A DNA stretch of 64,000 bases from Flavobacteriaceae bacterium YJPT1-3 (GTDB lineage Bacteria > Bacteroidota > Bacteroidia > Flavobacteriales > Flavobacteriaceae): positions 186,001-250,000 of the forward strand of contig CP123444.1 in assembly GCA_029866965.1 (NCBI GenBank). Reading direction: 5' to 3'. The notes under the pieces were generated by a model that did no database searches, was not told where the DNA came from, and saw only the letters and a program-made list of their open reading frames with translations. The position numbers and the translations under genes are program-made. Shown in pieces: positions 50,889-58,771 of this stretch (the first letter of the stretch is position 1; each line of letters opens with the position of its first letter).

Positions 50889-52330
50889 TGGATCTCCAGA
50901 ACTACATCAATGGCAACTGGCAAGATCCGGCGTTGGATCATTGGCTGGATACTATCGAGCCGGCCACAGGGCAGGTCTACGGGCGTATTCCGGATAGTAC
51001 TGAGCAGGATGTCGCCCGAGCCGTGGAGGCTGCTCAAGAAGCTTTTCCGAAATGGTCCAATACGCCTGTGGAGAAACGAAGTGCGCTGTTGCTGGCCATT
51101 GCTCAGGGCATAGAAGACCGGATGGAAGAATTGGCGCAAGCCGAAAGTCGGGACAACGGCAAACCGCTGCATCTGGCACGTCAGGTGGACATTCCCAGAG
51201 CGGCTAGCAACTTTCGATTTTTCGCCCATGCCATCACCCAGTTTTCCAGTGAAAGCCACGAGAGTGTGGGGAGACAAAGCATCAATTTCACCCTGCGTCA
51301 ACCCCTAGGAGTGGTAGGCTGTATCAGTCCGTGGAACCTCCCCCTCTACCTCTTCACCTGGAAGATCGCTCCGGCCCTGGCGGCAGGCAATTGCGTGGTG
51401 GCAAAGCCCAGTGAGGTTACCCCCCTGACGGCCTATCTGCTTTCGCAGATCTGCCAGACCGCCGGCCTGCCGGCGGGCGTGCTCAATATTGTGCACGGTC
51501 AGGGGGCAAGTACAGGACAAGCCATTGTGGAGCATCCCGAGATCAAAGCGATCAGTTTTACGGGAGGCACCAGTACCGGAGCCCATATCGCGAGGACAGC
51601 CGCCCCGCTGTTTAAAAAATTATCCCTGGAATTGGGGGGCAAAAATCCCAACATCATCTTTGCCGATTGTGATTATGAAGACATGCTCGCGACCACACTG
51701 CGCTCCTCCTTTGCTAATCAAGGCCAGATCTGCCTGTGTGGGAGTCGGATCTTCGTAGAGCGCTCCATCTATGCCCAATTCAAAGCTGATTTTGTGGACC
51801 GGGTCAAGCAGTTAGTCGTAGGCGACCCCAAAGAAGCAAGCAGCGACCTGGGTGCCGTGGTCTCTCAAGCGCATCGGGATAAAGTACTGAAATACATGGA
51901 GCAAGCCGAAAACTATGGTGGGAAGGTGCTCTGTGGTGGGGAGAAAGCCCGGGTTCCGGGTAAGGAAAATGGATTTTATATACAGCCCACCGTGATCGAA
52001 GTGGAAAGCAATGATTGCCCACTTAATCAGGAAGAAATCTTTGGACCCCTGGTTACGCTGATGCCTTTCGATACAGAAGAAGAAGTCATTGAGTTTGCTA
52101 ATGGCGTCCGCTACGGCCTATCGGCAACAGTCTGGACCTCTCATTTGGATCGGGCCATGCGCATGAGCAAAGCTCTTGAGAGTGGTATCGTCTGGATCAA
52201 CACCTGGATGAATCGGGACCTGCGCACACCCTTTGGAGGCATGAAAGACAGCGGTGTGGGCCGTGAGGGCGGACTCGAAGCCTTGCGCTTCTTTACAGAG
52301 GCCAAAAACGTTTGTATACAGTATAAATAA
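50888..52330 (+). CDS. Aldehyde dehydrogenase, probable 2-aminomuconate semialdehyde dehydrogenase
   Basis: This 480-residue NAD-dependent aldehyde dehydrogenase has the catalytic Cys282 in GQICLCGSR, the Glu in LELGGKNPN, and the NAD motif SFTGGTSTG. It belongs to the ALDH8/hydroxymuconic-semialdehyde subgroup, as expected beside RidA, kmo and ACMSD. It would oxidise 2-aminomuconate semialdehyde to 2-aminomuconate. The ATG at 50888 overlaps the previous stop by one base and is preferred to a GTG one codon earlier. Confidence 0.93.
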   Translation: MDLQNYINGNWQDPALDHWLDTIEPATGQVYGRIPDSTEQDVARAVEAAQEAFPKWSNTPVEKRSALLLAIAQGIEDRMEELAQAESRDNGKPLHLARQVDIPRAASNFRFFAHAITQFSSESHESVGRQSINFTLRQPLGVVGCISPWNLPLYLFTWKIAPALAAGNCVVAKPSEVTPLTAYLLSQICQTAGLPAGVLNIVHGQGASTGQAIVEHPEIKAISFTGGTSTGAHIARTAAPLFKKLSLELGGKNPNIIFADCDYEDMLATTLRSSFANQGQICLCGSRIFVERSIYAQFKADFVDRVKQLVVGDPKEASSDLGAVVSQAHRDKVLKYMEQAENYGGKVLCGGEKARVPGKENGFYIQPTVIEVESNDCPLNQEEIFGPLVTLMPFDTEEEVIEFANGVRYGLSATVWTSHLDRAMRMSKALESGIVWINTWMNRDLRTPFGGMKDSGVGREGGLEALRFFTEAKNVCIQYK

Positions 52331-52384
52331 CAGCTCGACTCCGCTCGATGTGACATTTTGAAATTTTAGTTAAATGCAAAAACA

Positions 52385-53173
52385 ATGAACTTAGAACTAC
52401 GTCATAAAAATGCACTAGTCTGCGGCAGTACCGCCGGAATAGGAAAAGCGACGGCACTAATGCTGGCGCAGGAAGGCGCCAATGTAACCTTACTGGCGCG
52501 CAATGAAGACAAACTAAAAGCCGTATTGCAGGAACTGGCCACTACCGGGGGACAACAGCATGGCTATGTGGTAGCCGACTTCAATCATCCGGAACAGGTG
52601 AAGGAGGCTGTAGAAAAGCGACTGGGCACCATTGGCGCCATCCACATTCTGGTTAACAACACCGGAGGACCGGCAGCGGGACCCGTCTATGAGGCTTCTT
52701 TAGATGCTTTCGCGAAAGCGTTCACCCAGCACCTGCAGTGCAATCAAATACTGGCTCAAACCGTGATCCCGGGCATGAAGAAAGCAGGTTACGGTCGCAT
52801 CATCAATGTGATCTCCACCTCAGTCAAGCAACCCTTAGATGGATTGGGCGTTTCCAATACCATTCGCGGGGCGGTCGCCAATTGGAGCAAGACCCTGGCT
52901 AATGAAATGGGCCCATTCGGCATTACGGTCAATAATGTCCTTCCCGGAGCAACCGCCACCGGGCGTCTGGCAGAGATCATTGAAAATAAAGCCAAGAAGA
53001 GCGGTGGAAACGAGGAAGAAGTAAGTGCAAAAATGAAATCGAGCGTTCCCGCCCAGCGTTTTGCAGAACCGGAAGAACTCGCTAGTGCCATCAGCTTTCT
53101 GGCCAGTGCTCGAGCGGCCTACATCAACGGCATTAACCTACCCGTAGACGGAGGACGCACCAAATGCTTATAA
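52385..53173 (+). CDS. SDR-family protein with altered catalytic residues
   Basis: This 262-residue Rossmann protein has the cofactor loop CGSTAGIGKA, NNTGGPAAG in place of NNAG and a Ser in NVISTSVKQPL. The catalytic YxxxK is replaced by SNTIR (in LGVSNTIRGAVANW). This matches an SDR subgroup I recall from bacteria in which Tyr is missing, so it may act differently from classical SDRs. It lies in the kynurenine cluster after the dehydrogenase. An exact iterated palindrome at 52706-52719 encodes AFAKA. Confidence 0.87.
   Translation: MNLELRHKNALVCGSTAGIGKATALMLAQEGANVTLLARNEDKLKAVLQELATTGGQQHGYVVADFNHPEQVKEAVEKRLGTIGAIHILVNNTGGPAAGPVYEASLDAFAKAFTQHLQCNQILAQTVIPGMKKAGYGRIINVISTSVKQPLDGLGVSNTIRGAVANWSKTLANEMGPFGITVNNVLPGATATGRLAEIIENKAKKSGGNEEEVSAKMKSSVPAQRFAEPEELASAISFLASARAAYINGINLPVDGGRTKCL
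52706..52719. repeat. Iterated palindrome GCTTTCGCGAAAGC, copy 10
   Basis: Exact copy inside the SDR gene, read as Ala-Phe-Ala-Lys-Ala. Confidence 0.85.
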
Positions 53174-53174
53174 T

Positions 53175-53651
53175 ATGAATGCCGCCGGAAAGTCAAATAC
53201 GGTCTATTTCGCGATGAGCTGGATGTGCGCATTGCTGATGATCCTGCTCGTGATCTTCTACTGGAATCAATTGCCAGAGACCATTCCCACCCACTTCAAC
53301 GGCCTGGGAGAACCGGATGGTTACGGCCGGAAGTGCACCCTTTTTCTGTTAATCATTATCGGATTGGGTCTGACCGGGATGATGCAGTATTTTCATGGCA
53401 ATAAGGAACTTTGGCAGATTAAAGCACATCGCCAGGGGGCTAACAATGAACAGAAATTAACGCTTACTCGGGAAATGTTGGCGCAACTTACACTGCTGGT
53501 AGCAGCCGTCTTTCTTTACATTGTCTATGGCTCCATTCAAGTGGCCCTGGAGAATTGGGAGGGACTCGGTACTTATTTTCTATTTCTTTTCCTGGGTCTG
53601 ACCGCTGGGGTTTTGGTGATCTACTTCATTCGACTCTATCGATCCATGTAA
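53175..53651 (+). CDS. DUF1648-type membrane protein
   Basis: This 158-residue protein has four predicted membrane helices. The first loop has the DUF1648 signature LPETIPTHFNGLGEPDGYG, found in SdpI-like and other small membrane proteins. It starts 1 bp after the SDR gene, so it is co-translated, but no link to kynurenine metabolism is known. Confidence 0.85.
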   Translation: MNAAGKSNTVYFAMSWMCALLMILLVIFYWNQLPETIPTHFNGLGEPDGYGRKCTLFLLIIIGLGLTGMMQYFHGNKELWQIKAHRQGANNEQKLTLTREMLAQLTLLVAAVFLYIVYGSIQVALENWEGLGTYFLFLFLGLTAGVLVIYFIRLYRSM

Positions 53652-53706
53652 ACAAATGAGCTGGTCCCAAAGGGCGGCGTGCCTTCCTATTTCGTATTTT
53701 TAGCGT

Positions 53707-54792
53707 ATGACAAGAAAACTGCGCATTAATGGCCATTCCCATCTTCTTCCCTACCCGGAAGAAATTCCTCAATTCATGAAGGATAAGGGGATTTTCTGGG
53801 TAGACAAAGACCGTAAATTTATGCTCCAAAAGAATTGGAAACGCCCGGTGACCGATTCCAGTTTCTTTTTAGAAGAAAAACTCAACTGGATGGAGCACAA
53901 CAAGATCGATCATGCGGTCGTCTTGAACTTGTCTCAACTTTATGGAAACGGATTACGGGTGGAAGAAATGAAGCAAGCCCTGCGCTTTCAAAATGATTTT
54001 AACGCCCGCATACAGAAAGACCACCCCTCGAAATTCACCACCGGTTTTGTAGTGCATCCCGGCTTTGTACGCGGTGCCCTTTGGGAAATTGAACGCTGTG
54101 TAGAAGTACTGGGCATGCAATTGCTTTGTCTGCCCACCCACTACATGGATACCATAGGCACCTGGCGCTGCATTTTTGACGAAGAGAACGAGCCCATCTT
54201 TGAGATGGCGAGCAAATACAATCTTGCGGTAGAGATACATCCCTACGATGGTGAAAAATTTATCCTGCTCGAAAATACCAGTTGGCGATTTCACCTCATC
54301 TGGATGCTGGCCCAATGTGCAGACGCCTATCACTTCCTGACCCTGAATGGATATCAGGACAAATACCCGGGCATGCGCGTATGCTTCGCCCATGGCGGAC
54401 AGTTAGCACAGATTAATTTAGGTCGGCGAATCCAAGGCTTTGACGGTCGGCCCGATCTCTTTGAAGGTAAGGTTCATCCCCGAAAAGCGGTAGCGCATCC
54501 CAATATCTTTTTTGATACGTTGGTGCATGATACCGGCTCCTTGAAATTACTGGTTGAGAATCAAACAGCCAAACAAGTTCTTATGGGTCTGGATGATCCC
54601 TATCCGTTGGGAGAAATGGAAAGCGCTAAACAGTCCTCCTATCCCGGGAAGATCCTGGATCTGGCTAAAGAGCGCGGGATCATCAACGATACCGAATACG
54701 ATCAAATCTGGGATGATAATGTGGTCCGTTGGCTCGTTGGCAATGACGAGGCTAAACAGCAAAAACTCCGACAGCGAATTTTAGGCAATTAA
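53707..54792 (+). CDS. 2-amino-3-carboxymuconate-6-semialdehyde decarboxylase (amidohydrolase family)
   Basis: This 361-residue TIM-barrel metal-dependent decarboxylase diverts the ring-cleavage product of 3-hydroxyanthranilate away from quinolinate. It has the metal-binding HxH in NGHSHLLP, VVHPGF, VEIHPYDG with a His, CFAHGGQL, and GLDDPYPLGE with the metal Asp. The middle RFQNDFNARIQKDHPSKF is typical. It is the ACMSD-type member by gene context; its substrate depends on a 3-hydroxyanthranilate dioxygenase that is not in this window. Confidence 0.92.
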   Translation: MTRKLRINGHSHLLPYPEEIPQFMKDKGIFWVDKDRKFMLQKNWKRPVTDSSFFLEEKLNWMEHNKIDHAVVLNLSQLYGNGLRVEEMKQALRFQNDFNARIQKDHPSKFTTGFVVHPGFVRGALWEIERCVEVLGMQLLCLPTHYMDTIGTWRCIFDEENEPIFEMASKYNLAVEIHPYDGEKFILLENTSWRFHLIWMLAQCADAYHFLTLNGYQDKYPGMRVCFAHGGQLAQINLGRRIQGFDGRPDLFEGKVHPRKAVAHPNIFFDTLVHDTGSLKLLVENQTAKQVLMGLDDPYPLGEMESAKQSSYPGKILDLAKERGIINDTEYDQIWDDNVVRWLVGNDEAKQQKLRQRILGN

Positions 54793-54806
54793 AGACAACA
54801 TTCTTC

Positions 54807-55475
54807 ATGCATTTTTTACCGGACGAACTCGATGCCTATGTAGTCAAACACTCGGCCAAAGAACCTGAACTGCTTCGCCAACTCACCCTGGAAACCTATC
54901 AAAAAGTATTGCAGCCCCGAATGCTTAGTGGTCCCTATCAGGGGCGGGTTCTGAGTATGATCTCTAAATTAGTTCAACCTAAACACATACTGGAGATCGG
55001 CACCTATACCGGATATTCAGCACTTTGCCTTGCAGAGGGAATGCAAATTGGCGGACAATTACATACCATCGACTTCAAAGAAGAATTGGCCGATCTACAA
55101 CGCCGCTATTTCGAGAAAGCCGGCTATACCGAGCAACCGCATCCCGATCAAAAAGCCATCATCAGTCATTTGGGAGAAGCTTTGTCCATCATTCCCGCAA
55201 TAGACTTGAAATTTGATTTGGTATTCATTGATGCAGATAAAAGCAACTACCTGAATTACTACCGGCTTATCATGGATAAAATGAATCCGGGAGGGATCAT
55301 TCTATCCGATAATGTGCTCTGGAGTGGAAAGGTGGTGGAGACCCTGGATCCCAAAGATCAGGATACCGCTATTTTACTGGAGTACAACCGACAACTTGCC
55401 CAAGACACACGCCTCGAAACCGTACTACTCCCGATTCGTGATGGCCTAACAATAAGTAGGATAAAGACTACATGA
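54807..55475 (+). CDS. Class I SAM-dependent O-methyltransferase
   Basis: This 222-residue protein is like caffeoyl-CoA O-methyltransferases: LEIGTYTGYSALCLAEGM is the SAM loop, VFIDADKSNYLNYY and GGIILSDNVLWSGKV carry the metal and substrate residues. It probably methylates a catechol-type hydroxyl. It starts 14 bp after ACMSD, so it may act on an aminophenol or hydroxyanthranilate-like intermediate (inference). Confidence 0.92.
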   Translation: MHFLPDELDAYVVKHSAKEPELLRQLTLETYQKVLQPRMLSGPYQGRVLSMISKLVQPKHILEIGTYTGYSALCLAEGMQIGGQLHTIDFKEELADLQRRYFEKAGYTEQPHPDQKAIISHLGEALSIIPAIDLKFDLVFIDADKSNYLNYYRLIMDKMNPGGIILSDNVLWSGKVVETLDPKDQDTAILLEYNRQLAQDTRLETVLLPIRDGLTISRIKTT

Positions 55476-55551
55476 TATGTAATTAAATAGGATTAAATGC
55501 TAATAAATCAGAATAATTAGTATATTAGACCCCTATTTAAACCCCAATATC

Positions 55552-56067
55552 ATGAAATTATTACAAGCAATTGCAGCTGCTGCGCTGTGCTGTTTGGTGG
55601 TGACCTCCTGCGAGCCCGACGACAGCGCTCCACAACAAGTCACTGACGGCAAGCTCGTCGCCACAGTTGAAGGTGAATCTTTTTCCGCATCTCCAGAATC
55701 CATTCAAGCCGCAATCATTGACGGTGCTCTCGTAGTTATTGCTACAGACATGGACAGCGGGACCACCATCCAGCTGAACGCTCAGGACCTCTACCAAAGC
55801 TATCACGACCTTGGTGAATTTCACGAAAGTGTAGCCACCTATAAGGCTAGCCGTGTAACCACCTTTACTACCAGTATGGCTCCCGCCAAAGGGGAGATTA
55901 TCATTACAGATATCAATCTCGAGAACAGTACTGTATCCGGAACCTTTATGTTTGCAGCCTTCCGCACCACAGAAGATTTAAACAATCCGGATTACGAACA
56001 AATGCGCGTGACAGAAGGTGCATTTAGCAACTTACCGGTGGGAGTGATCCCAGCCCCTGAGCAGTAA
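55552..56067 (+). CDS. DUF6252-family lipoprotein
   Basis: This 171-residue lipoprotein has a lipobox VTSC (Cys20), then a domain with VATVEGESFSASPESIQAAI, followed by MDSGTTIQLNAQDL and a NSTVSGTFMFAAFR strand and a VTEGAFSNLPV end. These match DUF6252, small beta-rich lipoproteins of flavobacteria with no known function. It is an isolated gene with a terminator immediately downstream. Confidence 0.82.
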   Translation: MKLLQAIAAAALCCLVVTSCEPDDSAPQQVTDGKLVATVEGESFSASPESIQAAIIDGALVVIATDMDSGTTIQLNAQDLYQSYHDLGEFHESVATYKASRVTTFTTSMAPAKGEIIITDINLENSTVSGTFMFAAFRTTEDLNNPDYEQMRVTEGAFSNLPVGVIPAPEQ

Positions 56068-56102
56068 ATAGGCTGTAAAGAAAAAAACAAAATCTAACCA
56101 TC

Positions 56103-56133
56103 AAAAAATCCCTGCCATCGCAGGGATTTTTTT
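56103..56133. terminator. Bidirectional rho-independent terminator
   Basis: A 13-bp stem (AAAAAATCCCTGC/GCAGGGATTTTTT) with a 4-nt loop and T-run lies after the DUF6252 gene. The next gene is convergent. Confidence 0.92.
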
Positions 56134-56146
56134 AGTGCAGCGCTTG

Positions 56147-56240
56147 GTCATCTCGACAGACCTTGAAGGGGAAAACAGCTCTCCGGTGCATTAGCAAAAC
56201 TATGCCCTGTGTTGAGACTTCTCGCTTTGCTCGAAGTGAC
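56147..56240. repeat. Intergenic repeat element with imperfect terminal inverted repeats
   Basis: GTCATCTCGA (56147-56156) and TCGAAGTGAC (56231-56240) are inverted copies at 8 of 10 positions. Inside is TTGAGACTTCTCGCTTTGCT. Sequences of this kind (CTCGA boxes beside GTCA) are common between flavobacterial genes. Confidence 0.5.
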
Positions 56241-56289
56241 GAATTATTTTGTACTTCAAACGGATCCTCCAAGATTGTAATCTACAGTC

Positions 56290-57816
56290 CTATTGAACTG
56301 CCTTCAAGGCATCTATATTTCCGTATCCATAATCACTGCTTTTGTTGGGGTAAAAGGCGGCGGCTTGTCTCAATTTACTCAAGACCTGATCTCGTGACCA
56401 ACTGGGGTACCTGGCCCAAACTAAGGCGGCAATACCAGCCGTAGTGGCCGTTGCCACAGACGAACCACCTACATATTGACGATTTCCACTGTAAAAGCCG
56501 GCCACTGGCGCTGTACGATCTCCATCTCCCTCCCGCTGCATCACGACGGTAAAATCGATCTTACTTCCACTGTGACAGACATCACAACGGTCATACCGTC
56601 CGTTATCGGTGATTCCGGTAACCGCTACAGTTTCGCTCATACTGGCCGGGAAAATGACCCCATACCAATTGGTGATACTGGTAGACGTACCTCCTGCAGC
56701 AAAGATCAATTTACCCCGACTATGGGCATAACGTACGGCATCTTTCACATTGCCAATACTCCAGGGATAGCCAATAGACATGCTGATGATTTTCACATCA
56801 CTACGGTTGGCCAACGCTTTTAGCGCGTTAGATACCCCTTTACGCTCGTGATAATCATCCAGCACCACATCTTCCGTGCCGCGGTAGGAGACCAGATTAC
56901 TGTTATAGGCTACCCCCACCGGTAGATTGTCATTGTTGCGCGGACTCGTCATGGTACTCGCCATACTCGTACCATGGCCGCACTTATCATGTGGTCCGTC
57001 AAGATTGTTAGACCACCACCAGGAAGAATCGATAAAGGTGCCGTACCGCTGAACCGTTCTGTTGCTGCTGTATCCATCATTGAATCCGGCATTGGAAAGC
57101 AGATACTGGGAAGAAGAGATGCCGGTGTCGATCACCCCAACGGTCACTCCGGCCCCGGTGCTGTAATTCCAGGCCTGGGTAATGTTGTGTTGATCGAAAG
57201 TCCAGGAAACCTGAGCGCCTGGCGCCACGTTGCGGTAATCCGGAGCGGCTATAGTTTGATTGTCTTTGTTGCATCCTTTGGACGACTTGGGTAAGGGCAC
57301 ATCATAACTCGCTCCGCGCTGGTAAAAGGAATAGCCGTTGGGCTCAAGATACCGAATGATGTCATCGCGACCACGAAGTTGCTCGATAGTCTGCAAACTG
57401 TTCACCTCAACATCCATATAATTCAGGATGTCGTCTTCGTAGAAACGCTCAGACTTTTCGACCGTGCCTTCCGTTTCTTGGATCAGTTGGAGCACCTCCT
57501 GCTTGGCTCGAGGGGATTCCTGATCGCCAGCCTTCTCAAAACTGGCTCCCTTGCTTCCATAGCCCACCGTCAAGATCTTGTTGCCATGGTACACGGCACT
57601 GTATAAGACCTGATTAGTCGCCTGGGTCCAGTCAAAAGACCCTGTAGTCTGAAACTGCTCATCGATATAGGTATTGATCTCTTCAATACTCAATACCTTT
57701 TGAAAGGCATCCTCCAGTTCAGGTACGGCCTCACTTTGAGGAGTCACGATTTCCTCCTTAGAACAGGAAAAAAGCAGCATCGTCAAGGCGATACTGCACA
57801 TCAATAATTTTTTCAT
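56290..57816 (-). CDS. S8-family subtilisin-like protease, lipoprotein
   Basis: This 508-residue protein has a signal with lipobox LFSC (Cys18), a propeptide-like region to about residue 190 and a subtilase domain. The catalytic triad is Asp230 (GVIDTGI), His281 (GHGTSMAS) and Ser453 (GGSSVATATTAG, where GSS replaces the usual GTS). The Asp-His spacing is normal. Two CxxC-like Cys (RCDVCHSG) might form a disulphide. It would be a surface-anchored protease with autocatalytic maturation. Confidence 0.92.
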   Translation of the reverse strand: MKKLLMCSIALTMLLFSCSKEEIVTPQSEAVPELEDAFQKVLSIEEINTYIDEQFQTTGSFDWTQATNQVLYSAVYHGNKILTVGYGSKGASFEKAGDQESPRAKQEVLQLIQETEGTVEKSERFYEDDILNYMDVEVNSLQTIEQLRGRDDIIRYLEPNGYSFYQRGASYDVPLPKSSKGCNKDNQTIAAPDYRNVAPGAQVSWTFDQHNITQAWNYSTGAGVTVGVIDTGISSSQYLLSNAGFNDGYSSNRTVQRYGTFIDSSWWWSNNLDGPHDKCGHGTSMASTMTSPRNNDNLPVGVAYNSNLVSYRGTEDVVLDDYHERKGVSNALKALANRSDVKIISMSIGYPWSIGNVKDAVRYAHSRGKLIFAAGGTSTSITNWYGVIFPASMSETVAVTGITDNGRYDRCDVCHSGSKIDFTVVMQREGDGDRTAPVAGFYSGNRQYVGGSSVATATTAGIAALVWARYPSWSRDQVLSKLRQAAAFYPNKSSDYGYGNIDALKAVQ

Positions 57817-57854
57817 GCTGATTTTGGTTAGTTGTTAGTAATCAGCTGAAGTTA

Positions 57855-58418
57855 TTAATTATATCGAAATTTTAAAACGATTTTTTTGAAGATTTGATAA
57901 AACAACAGGCCCAAAAGGGTACCGACGCCTGCGCCAACTAAAATATCTCCGGGGAAATGCACTCCCACAAAGATGCGGCTACTGGAAAATAGCAAAGGCC
58001 AGAGGAACACGAAATAGATCCAGGAAAACGAATTCCTTAAGGCCAGAACAACGAATACACTTACCGCAAAAGAATTAGCGGCATGGCCTGAAAAAAAGCT
58101 GAAATTATCGGGAGTTTGGAGTACTCTGATCAGTTCTTCCAGTTCAGGTGTGTTGTTGGGCCGTAAGCGCGCTACCGTTACCTTGGTCCAGTTGGTCAAC
58201 GCCAGGGTGGTGGCAAAGGTAAATAGGGTGAAGACTATGCCCAGTACTGCAGCGCGTGCCGAGTAGGCTTTCGCGAAAAGCACCGCAAATAACAGATATA
58301 AGGGAATCCAGTGTTCTATTTGAGTGACGAACACCCAAAAGGCGGTGTAGTCTCCTAGCGGTAAATTATTGAGATAAACGAAAAGTTCACTGTCAATACG
58401 CTGGAGTTCTCTCCACAT
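57855..58418 (-). CDS. PAP2-family phosphatase
   Basis: This 187-residue protein has six hydrophobic helices and the three phosphatase motifs: KVTVARLRPNN, SFFSGHAANSF and SRIFVGVHFPGDI. It would remove phosphate from lipid phosphates such as undecaprenyl pyrophosphate or phosphatidic acid at the membrane. A degenerate iterated palindrome (58267-58281, one extra base) encodes FAKA. The stop and start overlap: its ATG shares a base with the tatA stop. Confidence 0.92.
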   Translation of the reverse strand: MWRELQRIDSELFVYLNNLPLGDYTAFWVFVTQIEHWIPLYLLFAVLFAKAYSARAAVLGIVFTLFTFATTLALTNWTKVTVARLRPNNTPELEELIRVLQTPDNFSFFSGHAANSFAVSVFVVLALRNSFSWIYFVFLWPLLFSSSRIFVGVHFPGDILVGAGVGTLLGLLFYQIFKKIVLKFRYN

Positions 58419-58696
58419 TAAAACTGCCGTTTGATGGGACCGGTAATATCGTTAATGTCTTCTTTGGCCTTATCGATCTCTTTTTTGATATCCTTGGTGA
58501 TATCAACATCGACGCCATGCTTTTCAGCACTCTTACTGATCTCTGATTTGATATCGTTGGTCGCATCTTTGAGTTGACGCATCGTCTTCCCCAAACCCCG
58601 TGCAATCTCAGGTACTTTATCTGCACCAAAGACCATAAGGACGATAAAAACGATAAAGGCGATCTCGCCGCCACTGATAAAAACCGGTAATAGCAT
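58418..58696 (-). CDS. tatA: Sec-independent protein translocase subunit TatA
   Basis: This 92-residue protein is the pore-forming subunit of the twin-arginine export system. It has one N-terminal membrane helix (EIAFIVFIVLMVFGADK) followed by the amphipathic helix KVPEIARGLGKTMRQLKDATN and a charged tail. The ATG at 58696 lies 4 nt after a perfect TATCTTTG, so it is preferred to the one at 58711 that lies upstream of that element; the message would be nearly leaderless. tatC is not in the window. Confidence 0.93.
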   Translation of the reverse strand: MLLPVFISGGEIAFIVFIVLMVFGADKVPEIARGLGKTMRQLKDATNDIKSEISKSAEKHGVDVDITKDIKKEIDKAKEDINDITGPIKRQF

Positions 58697-58700
58697 AGCG

Positions 58701-58735
58701 CAAAGATACATGAAGAAAAGAAAAGCCGATGCAAA
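58701..58735 (-). promoter_or_regulatory. Promoter of tatA inside the upstream terminator
   Basis: On the minus strand TTTG (58732-58735), a 20-nt spacer and TATCTTTG (58701-58708) form a perfect promoter. The TTTG lies in the loop region of the terminator of the upstream peptidase gene. Confidence 0.75.
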
Positions 58736-58747
58736 TGCATCGGCTTT
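58712..58747 (-). terminator. Terminator of the M1 peptidase gene
   Basis: An 11-bp stem (AAAGCCGATGC/GCATCGGCTTT) with a 4-nt loop is followed on the minus strand by a pyrimidine run (TTCTTTTC). It overlaps the promoter of tatA. Confidence 0.85.
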
Positions 58748-58771
58748 CTTATGCTACATACTTGGTTAAAA

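Noticed and set aside
58697-58711. Upstream ATG start of tatA
   Set aside because: It would place the start upstream of the TATCTTTG promoter element and add five residues before the usual TatA N-terminus.
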